A stretch of DNA of 7,844 nt, from NCBI GenBank assembly GCA_945622055.1, contig CALZBV010000118.1, positions 1-7,844 of the forward strand. The letters are read 5' to 3'. The stretch comes from an uncultured Clostridia bacterium. Its GTDB lineage: Bacteria > Bacillota > Clostridia > Lachnospirales > Lachnospiraceae. The position numbers and the translations under genes were made by a program. The notes beneath the pieces are model-generated. The model saw nothing but the letters and a program-made list of their open reading frames with translations. It was not told where the DNA came from and did not search any database. Shown here one piece after another: positions 1 through 7,523 of the stretch. Position 1 is the first letter of the stretch. Each line of letters starts with the position of its first letter.

Positions 1-731
1 GCAATATCATTTGCTTTCTGCTCCGGACGATACGGGATACCGACACCACCGGAAAGGTTAATAAAGGACACGCTTACGCCGGTCTCCTGCTTTACTTCAA
101 CCGCAAGCTCGAACAATGTCTTTGCAAGCGTCGGATAATAATCATTCGTTACCGTATTACTTACCAGGAAGGAATGAATACCAAAGCGCTTTACGCCCTT
201 GCTCTTTAAAATACGAAATGCCTCCATAAGCTGTGGCTTCGTCATTCCGTACTTTGCATCACCCGGGTTATCCATAATGCCATTGCTGACCTCATAAACT
301 CCGCCCGGATTATAACGACAGCAAATCGTCTCCGGAATACCGCACTCCTTCTCGATAAAATCAATCATTGTGAAATCATCCAGGTTAATAATTGCACCAA
401 GCTCCTTCGCCTTCGTAAACTCACCGGCCGGGGTTTCATTGGAGGAAAACATAATGTTCTGTCCCACAATGCCCACCTTTTCCGACATTAAAAGCTCCGT
501 CAGGGAAGAACAGTCAGTTCCGCAGCCTTCTTCCTCCAAAACCTTTAAGATAAACGGATTCGGCGTTGCCTTTACCGCAAAATACTCCTTGTACCCCTTG
601 TTCCAGGAAAATGCAGCCTTTAGCTTTCTGGCATTCTCCCGGATGCCCTTCTCATCATACAAATGAAATGGCGTAGGATAGGTTTTCGCAATCTCTTCCA
701 GTTTTTCTTTTGTTACAAACGGCTCTTTCAT
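1..731 (-). CDS. lysA: Diaminopimelate decarboxylase (LysA), N-terminal 243 residues, cut by the left window edge
   Basis: PLP-dependent, cytoplasmic fold-III decarboxylase that converts meso-diaminopimelate to L-lysine, the last step of lysine synthesis. The visible part begins MKEPFVTKEK. It carries the PLP-lysine motif YFAVKATPNP (Lys54 forms the Schiff base), the barrel segment GIHSFLVSN, and SGGVGIPYRPEQ, the counterpart of the glycine-rich phosphate-binding loop. Family members are usually about 400-420 residues, so roughly 60 percent is visible. The start at 731 is chosen because GGAAGGAG (737-744) sits 5 nt upstream. An in-frame ATG at 786-788 would add 19 residues but has no ribosome binding site. 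The gene has its own promoter and follows tagD by 126 nt. The motif HSFLVSN, where E. coli LysA has HMHIGSG, marks a divergent subfamily. I am confident of the family and slightly less so of strict substrate specificity. Confidence 0.92.
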   Translation of the reverse strand, partial: MKEPFVTKEKLEEIAKTYPTPFHLYDEKGIRENARKLKAAFSWNKGYKEYFAVKATPNPFILKVLEEEGCGTDCSSLTELLMSEKVGIVGQNIMFSSNETPAGEFTKAKELGAIINLDDFTMIDFIEKECGIPETICCRYNPGGVYEVSNGIMDNPGDAKYGMTKPQLMEAFRILKSKGVKRFGIHSFLVSNTVTNDYYPTLAKTLFELAVEVKQETGVSVSFINLSGGVGIPYRPEQKANDI

Positions 732-810
732 AGGTTCTCCTTCCGCACCTGTTCCAACCACTCCCGCAGTCTTCGCCTGTGCCTTCATATCGTAACTGTT
801 ATTTTACCCT

Positions 811-839
811 ACTATACCCGATTCCGGCGCAGTTGTCAA
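811..839 (-). promoter_or_regulatory. Sigma-A-type promoter for lysA
   Basis: On the minus strand a perfect -35 box TTGACA (834-839) is followed after exactly 17 nt by TATAGT (811-816), one mismatch from the -10 consensus. Transcription should start near 803-805, giving a leader of about 73 nt before the preferred lysA ATG. The leader is too short for a lysine riboswitch and I see no such structure. The -35 box overlaps the edge of the dyad at 838-867, so binding of a protein there would be expected to affect initiation (inference). Confidence 0.8.
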
Positions 840-867
840 TAGATTGTATACATGTATTCAATCTATT
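838..867. promoter_or_regulatory. 30-bp near-perfect dyad between tagD and lysA (candidate operator or terminator hairpin)
   Basis: The two 15-nt halves are reverse complements at 14 of 15 positions; the only mismatch is 847 against 858. The core is ATACATGTAT. The dyad contains the tagD stop codon (858-860) and reaches two bases into the lysA -35 box. On the plus strand it runs into seven T residues (866-872), which is the layout of an intrinsic terminator for plus-strand transcripts. On the minus strand no U-tract follows, so it is a poor intrinsic terminator for the operon. It may be an operator, a 3'-end stabilising hairpin, or a guard against antisense transcription. The symmetry is directly visible; the function is not. 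Confidence 0.6.
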
Positions 868-1259
868 TTTTTGTCACCATTCAAATCCTTTTTAATCTTC
901 GTTGTAGAGATTCCCTCCGTACGTGGCAAATACACAACCTCGCAGTAATCCTTCAGAAAATCAAACTGCCCCTTCCAGTCATCGCCCATAACGAACACAT
1001 CAATTTCGTTATCCACAACATCCTGTATTTTCTGCTCCCAGTTATACTCAGGAATCACCTCATCCACGTAACGGATTGCCTCCAAAATCGTCTTTCTTGC
1101 TTCGTACGGGTGATATGCCGTCTTATGCTTTACCGCATTAAATTCATCTGTGGAAAGAACAACTACAAGATAATCCCCGAGCGCCCTTGCGCGGCGCAAC
1201 AGGTTTATGTGACCGACATGCAGTAAATCATAGGTTCCATAGGTAATGACCTTTTTCAT
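858..1259 (-). CDS. tagD: Glycerol-3-phosphate cytidylyltransferase (TagD/TarD)
   Basis: Cytoplasmic enzyme joining CTP and sn-glycerol-3-phosphate to give CDP-glycerol and pyrophosphate, the donor for glycerol-phosphate polymers. The 133-residue product matches the usual size (about 130). It begins MKKVITYGTYDLLHVGH, with the nucleotidyltransferase HxGH motif at 14-17 (His14, His17). It continues through STDEFN and VFVMGDDWKG and ends with the second signature RTEGISTTKI (from residue 113). From memory it is very close to Bacillus subtilis TagD along its whole length. The start at 1259 is preferred over an in-frame TTG at 1272-1274 because GGAGG (1268-1272) lies 8 nt before the ATG. It follows the giant transferase gene by 50 nt with no terminator between, so it is probably the last gene of the operon and supplies the substrate of both upstream enzymes. 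Confidence 0.96.
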   Translation of the reverse strand: MKKVITYGTYDLLHVGHINLLRRARALGDYLVVVLSTDEFNAVKHKTAYHPYEARKTILEAIRYVDEVIPEYNWEQKIQDVVDNEIDVFVMGDDWKGQFDFLKDYCEVVYLPRTEGISTTKIKKDLNGDKKID

Positions 1260-1309
1260 TCCAGTATCCTCCAAATAAAGTTCAGAGCCCGCGCAGGCAT
1301 ACGCAGCTC

Positions 1310-3721
1310 TTATATTTTCGGAAGCAGACTTTCAAACTGCTCCACTGCCTCTCTATTATACTCCGCGTAGTCAACTGTCAGCAGGTTCGCAACCTCACCC
1401 TTAAGACAGGACAGCATTCCGTCATACACACCCTGCTCGCTGTTTTCCACCAGATGACCGCCATACTTTTGCATGAACAGACGCGGGCCATCAATATCCG
1501 TTGATACGCAGCGTACGCCACACAGGTCCGCCTCACAAAGCACCAATCCAAAGCCTTCGTAAAACGAAGAAAAAATAAAGTAGTCACAACGCTTTAACAA
1601 CGCATACGGATTGGACATGTAGAGAATGATGATAATATGGTCATAGGAAGCAAGCTCCTGTGCATGATGCAGGGTATCCTCATACAAAACTCCCCTGCCT
1701 CCGATGATAATCAGATATGTGTCCGGATACTCGGCATGAATCCGGTCAAATGCGTCCAGAAGTCTCCGATGTCCCTTTTCTTCGGAAAAACGTCCGATAT
1801 TAATAAACTTGGTTGCATCACTGTCCAGTATCTTCTCAAGACGTTCCCAGGAAACATTACACTGTGTCGTAAGGTCAGGCTTCATCTCCTGTTCAGAAAG
1901 CTCCAGAACTCTCCGGTAATCTATCATGTTTTTCATGACACGAATGTCCGGTGTACGCCCTGTACGGGAGGGCAGCTTCCCGGCAATCCGCTCCACAATA
2001 TACCGGATGCTTTCCGTAACAATAGCAACACTGTCATATTCCTGGTATGCTCTTGTCAGAATTTCACTCCGTATCAGTCCTCTTCCGCTGATTTCCCGCT
2101 CCATATCACTATGAACACAGATTGTCTTGTTGCAGGACAATCCCCTGAAAATCGTTGTCATGTCATTGGAATATCCGCTGAAATGAATCAGCTTGTCCAC
2201 CCTGCAGCCGGAAAAAATTCGTACAGAATCATTTTTTGCCATTTTATCCAGAATCGGTTCCATGATACGATAAGAAATTATGCCCTTCTTAGTCCATAGC
2301 TTATACAGTACACTGTCCCAGACCCCGATGCTGATTCCATTAGAAAAGCCCAATGTATGAACCTCCTCCGGAATACGCTCCAGCATCTTCGGGTGCTTTT
2401 TCATGTCATCCATCTTATAGAGAAGCGTATAATTGTACTTCTCTTTATCAACCTGTGACAAAAGATTAAACAACGACGTAGTAATGCCGTTCTCATATAA
2501 TGCACCGCCGAAAATAACCACATTCTTCTTTCCATTGTCCGGAATGTCATAAACCTTTATGCCCTCATCACCGCCAAACAGCAGCTTTCTACAGATGGAA
2601 GCAGATATATCCGGACGTTCGTATGCGCAATACGTACGCAGAAACTTTGTATCATCATAGCTCTTTTCCAGCTTCATGAAACGAAGCAGCTCTTCTGCGG
2701 TCTTGGCCTGCGGGAAAGGAAGCTCGGAAAGAGGAAAGTAAAATCCGCGGGCGGCTTCATATTCTTCCTCGTCATACGTAAACAGAATAATCTTACGGCG
2801 TGTAACCGCATAATCAAAAAACACACTGGAATAGTCCGTAATCAATCCGTCTGTTGCATTTAAAAACTCATACGTTTCACAATCCTCCGGGAACAGGCGG
2901 ATATGTGTGAACTCGTCTACCGAAAGATTTCCGGTGCTGACCGTGTGAAGCTTTACAAACAGTACATAGTCATCCGGCAGCTCCGAATCCAGCTCTGCCA
3001 GATACTCCACGAGCTGCTGCACCTGTGCGGCTCCGGTTACCTTGCCAATCGTCCCTCGCCAGGTCGGCAGAAATGCAAAGACCTGCTTTCCCTCAAGCTG
3101 ATACCTCTCTCTTATCTGCTTCCTGTTCCTTTCATCAAAGAATATCGCATTTCTCGGATAACCTGCCAGCCAGATTTTACCGGTTCCAATATTATCCAGC
3201 ATGTAATCTTCCACCATATGATTCATGGTAAACTCATTCGGATACAGCAGATAATCAGACGCAAGAAAATTCTTCTGCGTATTTCCGATGGCGTGTGCCT
3301 CTGACTTAATCCTTTTTCCGAGTGTCTTAAGCGGTGTTCCGTGCCAGGTATTCAAATAAACCTGGCCCTCGCGCTTCACGAAATTATAGATAAAGGTATT
3401 ATCGTTAATCAGATATTTTGCGGTTGCAAGCACCTTAAAATACTTCAGGGTCGCTCTTTGTACCACCTTAACCTTATCCATTCCGCGCGCATGAAGCTGC
3501 TTTTTGTACTGCGCTGTCTTACCTGCCGCCGAGGTCAGATAAAGTGTATAGTCTCTGTAGGCCTCTCCCTTTGCAAGCTCAGAAAGAAGTGCAAAAATAT
3601 TACCGTCCATTGCCTTTCCATGCTGGGACTCAAGTAAAATTACATTTTTGTTCAATGGCAGACCAAGATAACGTGTATAAACCTTCTGCTTCAATATGCC
3701 GTTTGAAATCTTCTTTTTGAT
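1310..3721 (-). repeat. Paralogous GPT-GT4 unit, copy 2 (fused behind an extra GPT domain)
   Basis: From about residue 450 to its end the 1252-residue protein aligns without large gaps to residues 17-818 of the upstream protein (copy 1 at 5115-7523). In the best-conserved block, residues 562-645 here against 131-214 there, I count 58 identities in 84 positions by eye. Both copies end in TVDY.(A)YNREAVE followed by a short unrelated tail. The units are diverged paralogues, not recent identical copies. Confidence 0.85.
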
Positions 3722-5068
3722 TTGATTGTATTCCGAGACACGCTTTTGACGTTTTCTGTAGCGAAGAAGCCTGTTCGGTACCGGAAGCGGCTTAGGCTGC
3801 GGGGCAATCGTTGCGGCAAGTACACGTTTTGCTGCATCCGCATCATCCAGATACGTAAACCTCTCACGAAAGGCCTCATAGCGTTCATCACATACAAATG
3901 GTTCGGAAAGAGCCTTCTCAATCTCCTCTTCCAGTGCATCCTGCGTCGTTACAACCGGTCCCGGAAGGATATCCGGTTCGATGTAGAAATCTCTTAGCTC
4001 TCCGCGGTACTGCTCCTCGTCATACATATAAAAAATCATCGGGCGGCGCAGAATCGAAAAGTCGAACATAACACTGGAATAATCCGTAATCAGAAGGTCA
4101 CTGACCAGATACAGACGGTTGATGTCCGCCACTCCGGTTGCCTTAATCAGAAAACCTTCGTATTTTTCATAATCAAACTGCGCGTTTGCGAGATAATGCG
4201 TCCGCATAATCACAACCGCACGGTCACCGAACCTTTCTCTGAGTCGCTCTACATCCAACATAATCTGGTAGGTAAAGCCCTTTCCGTACTTATAGTCAGC
4301 CTCCCGAAACGTCGGTGCATATAAAATGACCTTCTTTCCCTCCGGAATTTTATAAAACTCACGAAGCTCCGCCACCGTTTCCGGGGTAGAGGTAAACAAA
4401 GCAACATTCCGCGGATAACCGAGCTCCACAATCTTTTTCTGCTGTTCTTCCTTTGTCAGTCCGAATGCGGTTGACAGCTTTTCCGTTGTGTATGCGGACG
4501 GAGAAAGCAGGTAGGTAAACTGCCTTGCCTCCTTCCGGTAAAGGTCATGTATTTCCTTTAAGCTTTGCGCAGCATTGCCGTCCCGCTCAATGTCGAGTCC
4601 GAGGCGCTTTAACGGTGTTCCGTGCCAGGTCTGGATATATATCTGTCCTTTTCGTACCGGGACCGTTGCAGGATTCGTGGAATTCGTAATACGGTACTTT
4701 GCCGTCGCCATTGCCTCGTAATACTTCTGGCTTCCGCGCTTCACAAGGGTAAGTCTTTTATTGCGTGTCAGATATTTATGCTTTCTGCAGTTCACAAATG
4801 ACCAGATAAAGCGGTAGCCCGCATAGGCCGGATCCTGAAGCATTTCCTCGTATAATGCCTTCGGACTGCATGTATAATGCTTTCCCTGGAATGCTTCAAA
4901 CACAATCAGGTTCGGGTCAATCGGACACTCCATACATTTCATGGCATATCGTCTTCTCCCCCTCAGCCGGTCGGATAAGCGATAGTACTTTATCCAGAAT
5001 CCGCCCTTCTCCAAACGTTTTGCACGACGTTCTGCCTTCCTTTTTTTTCTATTTTTCCAAAAGCTCAT
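1310..5068 (-). CDS. Three-module polymerase-like protein: two CDP-glycerol glycerophosphotransferase domains plus a GT4 glycosyltransferase
   Basis: 1252 residues with three modules. GPT1 (about 50-425) is a standard TagF/TagB-like domain: FEAFQGKHY, TWHGTPLKRLG (His149), MRTHY (His291) and ITDYSSVMFDF (Asp329). GPT2 (about 475-830) is a divergent GPT: LLESQHGKAMDGN, NTWHGTPLKTLG (His576), VKLHT (His708) and ITDYSSVFFDY (Asp745). The GT4 domain (about 848-1250) has a GG..NGITTSL Rossmann loop, IGRFSEEKG (Arg1093, Lys1098) and the EX7E pair Glu1171/Glu1179 in FYEGFGLVLCE. By analogy with TagF, GPT domains transfer glycerol-phosphate from CDP-glycerol; the GT4 sugar donor is unknown. The very basic N-terminus (SFWKNRKKRKAERRAKR) and the lack of membrane segments suggest a peripheral membrane protein. 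The start at 5068 has GGAGG (5074-5078) 5 nt away; an ATG at 5173 lacks a ribosome site and would overlap the previous gene by 59 nt. Residues from about 450 on are paralogous to the preceding gene product. Confidence 0.9.
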   Translation of the reverse strand: MSFWKNRKKRKAERRAKRLEKGGFWIKYYRLSDRLRGRRRYAMKCMECPIDPNLIVFEAFQGKHYTCSPKALYEEMLQDPAYAGYRFIWSFVNCRKHKYLTRNKRLTLVKRGSQKYYEAMATAKYRITNSTNPATVPVRKGQIYIQTWHGTPLKRLGLDIERDGNAAQSLKEIHDLYRKEARQFTYLLSPSAYTTEKLSTAFGLTKEEQQKKIVELGYPRNVALFTSTPETVAELREFYKIPEGKKVILYAPTFREADYKYGKGFTYQIMLDVERLRERFGDRAVVIMRTHYLANAQFDYEKYEGFLIKATGVADINRLYLVSDLLITDYSSVMFDFSILRRPMIFYMYDEEQYRGELRDFYIEPDILPGPVVTTQDALEEEIEKALSEPFVCDERYEAFRERFTYLDDADAAKRVLAATIAPQPKPLPVPNRLLRYRKRQKRVSEYNQIKKKISNGILKQKVYTRYLGLPLNKNVILLESQHGKAMDGNIFALLSELAKGEAYRDYTLYLTSAAGKTAQYKKQLHARGMDKVKVVQRATLKYFKVLATAKYLINDNTFIYNFVKREGQVYLNTWHGTPLKTLGKRIKSEAHAIGNTQKNFLASDYLLYPNEFTMNHMVEDYMLDNIGTGKIWLAGYPRNAIFFDERNRKQIRERYQLEGKQVFAFLPTWRGTIGKVTGAAQVQQLVEYLAELDSELPDDYVLFVKLHTVSTGNLSVDEFTHIRLFPEDCETYEFLNATDGLITDYSSVFFDYAVTRRKIILFTYDEEEYEAARGFYFPLSELPFPQAKTAEELLRFMKLEKSYDDTKFLRTYCAYERPDISASICRKLLFGGDEGIKVYDIPDNGKKNVVIFGGALYENGITTSLFNLLSQVDKEKYNYTLLYKMDDMKKHPKMLERIPEEVHTLGFSNGISIGVWDSVLYKLWTKKGIISYRIMEPILDKMAKNDSVRIFSGCRVDKLIHFSGYSNDMTTIFRGLSCNKTICVHSDMEREISGRGLIRSEILTRAYQEYDSVAIVTESIRYIVERIAGKLPSRTGRTPDIRVMKNMIDYRRVLELSEQEMKPDLTTQCNVSWERLEKILDSDATKFINIGRFSEEKGHRRLLDAFDRIHAEYPDTYLIIIGGRGVLYEDTLHHAQELASYDHIIIILYMSNPYALLKRCDYFIFSSFYEGFGLVLCEADLCGVRCVSTDIDGPRLFMQKYGGHLVENSEQGVYDGMLSCLKGEVANLLTVDYAEYNREAVEQFESLLPKI

Positions 5069-5114
5069 CTTTTCCTCCGGTTCCCTGGAAAGACCTTCTG
5101 CTTCCCATTTTGCC

Positions 5115-7523
5115 TTACTGGCAACTGATACACTTAAAAAACGCTTCCACCGCCTCGCGGTTATATGCCTCATAATCTACGGTTAAAAGCGAATCAAATT
5201 CCTTTTCCATGCACTGGCGCAATGCCTCATACACACCGGCATCACTGTTTTCTACAAGTCTGCCGCCGTATTTCTCCATAAAACGCTTCGGTCCGAGAAT
5301 ATCTGTGGAAATACACGGCACGCCCAAAATATCCGCCTCCGCAAGCACCAGACCAAAGCCCTCGTAAAATGACGGAAACACAAAATACTGACACTGGCGA
5401 AGCAGGGCATACGGATTGGAAAGATAATGAATAATAATCAGATGCTCCCCAAGGGAAAGCTGTTCTGCCCTCTCAAGCGTTTCGCGGTACAAAACACCGC
5501 GGCTTCCGAGAATAATCAGGTACGTATCCGGATGCGTCGGCAGTAGCTTTGCAAATTGCTCCATCAGACGCATATGCCCCTTTTCCGGAGAGAAACGGCC
5601 AATTGTAATCAGCTTTTGTGCATCCGATGCCAAAATTTCCTGAAGCCGCTCCTTTGGAATAGAGATTTTTGTCTGCTCATCTGCCACAAATTCCTGTGCC
5701 CCAAGTTCCATGATTCTCCGATAATTGATAACATTCTTTACAACACAAATATTCGGCTCATGTCCGTAAACGGTGCAAAAGTGCGCAACCTTTTCGGTCG
5801 CCGGAATCAAATCCTCCGTAACGACTGCCACTGCATCATACGTACGGTACGCATTACAGAGAATCTCCCGTTTCATGGAAATTCTCGTGTTCAGCTCAGC
5901 ATCCATGTCACTGTGTGCATAAATAACACGACGACACGGGAACTCGCCCAGCACAAGCGTAATGTGATTTGCATAACCGTTAAAATGAATGGCCGTATTA
6001 ATTCTTGTTCGGCCACCAATTCGCTCATAATCGTGCTTTGCAAGCCTTGCCAATACCGGACGCAGCTTCTCATAGCTTCCGACCGGGTGTTTTTTTGTAA
6101 AAAGCTTATACCGAAGTGTATCCGGCACATTTAAGCTCATACAGTTAGAAAATCCGAGATAAGTAACCCCCTTCGGAAACTCCAGCAGACGAAATGCGTT
6201 TCTTCTTACATCACTTGTTTTTACAAGAATGATATAATTTTTTGAGGTTACATCCACATTGGCAAGCAGGTTCTGAATCGAAACCGTCACGCCGTTTAAG
6301 GCCAAGTCTCCGCAGTACAACAGAACATTTTCCTTTCCGTTGTACGGAAGCGGTACCTCCTTTACCGACGCCTCCTTTAAGAACACATGACGGCAAAGCA
6401 GCTTCGTGGCCTCCGGGCTGTCATAAGCGCAGAAGCGTTCCAAAAACGCCCTGTCATCATACGCTTTCTCCCGGGACAGCTCCCCGGCAAGCGCATCCGT
6501 ATCAAAAACCTGCGGAAACGGAAGCTCGGAAAGCGGAAAATAAAAGCCGCGCTCCGCCTCATACTCTTCCAGATCATAGGGAAACAGCACAATTTTCTTG
6601 CGACTGACCGCAAAATCAAAAAACACACTGGAATAATCCGTAATCAGACCATCCACCGCATTCAGAAATTCATAGGTTTCCACCTTCGGAAACGGAAGAA
6701 TGTGCCGGTAGCCCGTGAGGGAAATATTGGATGCACTGACCGTATGCATTTTCACATAAATCAGAATATCGTCCGCAAGCTTTTCGTCCAGCTCACGAAA
6801 ATACGCGGAAAGCCGCTCATCCTGTTCCTCGCTCGATACCGCACCTATCGTTCCGCGCCAGGTCGGCAAATACGCATACGCTGTTTTCCCCTCCGGAATA
6901 TATTTTCTGCGAAGCGTCTCTCCCGCCTGCCGGTCAAAAAAGACAGTATTTCTCGGATAACCGGAAAGAAGCGGCGTAAACCGGCCGATGTTGCCAACCA
7001 TGTAATCCTCTACCATATGCTCCATCGTAAACTCATTCGGATACAGCACATAGTCTGCATCAAGGAATGTCTTTTGGGCATTTCCGATGGACCAGTATTC
7101 CGATTTGCTGCTTCTGCCGAGCGTTTTTAACGGGGTTCCATGCCAGGTATTTAAATAAACCTGCTCCTTGCGCTTAATAAAGCAATAGATAAACGTGTTA
7201 TCATTCACCAGATATCCCGCCGTTGCAAGCAGCTTAAAATACCGGTTTGTTCCGCGCTTTACCACCTGTGCGCGGGTAAGATTGTTCTTCCGAAGCAGCT
7301 TCTGAAACTGCCGGACCTTTCCGGCTTCTGCGGAAACATACAGGGTAAACCCGCGATATGCCTCATCTCTGCAAAGCTCCGCAAGCACCGCATATACATT
7401 CCCGTCCAGGGTCCGTCCGTGCTGGGACTCCAGCAAAACGAGGGACGGATTCACCGGTTCTTTCTCGTAATAGGTGAGATAACGTTTTCTCTGAAGGATA
7501 CCCCTTCTGATTTTTTTCAGGTA
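5115..7523 (-). repeat. Paralogous GPT-GT4 unit, copy 1 (free-standing)
   Basis: This is the partner of the unit at 1310-3721, in direct orientation, with the additional GPT1 module of the second gene between them. Conserved DNA islands are visible at the motif positions, for example the stretch encoding the TDYSSVFFD motif near 6617-6650 against 2816-2850, and the NTWHGTP stretch near 7135-7165 against 3337-3367. Such islands could serve as substrates for recombination between the copies (inference). Confidence 0.85.

Noticed and set aside
732..810. Lysine riboswitch or other structured leader before lysA
   Set aside because: The predicted leader is about 73 nt, much shorter than the lysine riboswitch, and no L-box-like conserved elements are seen.
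1260..1274. TTG start for tagD giving five extra residues
   Set aside because: The TTG overlaps the GGAGG that serves the ATG at 1257-1259, and TagD proteins begin with the MKKVITYGT-type sequence.
1260..1309. Possible terminator hairpin between the three-module gene and tagD (AGAGC/GCTCT arms)
   Set aside because: The stem is only 5 bp with a 17-nt loop and no U-tract follows on the minus strand. The spacing suits an ordinary intra-operon gap.
1637..2299. 220-codon plus-strand open frame
   Set aside because: Antisense to the GT4 module of the large fusion protein. Its translation is composition-biased and shows no family motif, so it is a shadow frame.
5069..5173. Upstream start at 5173 extending the three-module protein by 35 residues
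   Set aside because: No ribosome site precedes the ATG at 5171-5173, and it would overlap the upstream gene by 59 nt. The ATG at 5066-5068 has GGAGG at ideal distance.
6387..7130. 247-codon plus-strand open frame
   Set aside because: It lies entirely antisense to the GPT domain of the 818-residue protein, whose motifs are intact. Its translation has no recognisable domain and no ribosome binding site was identified.
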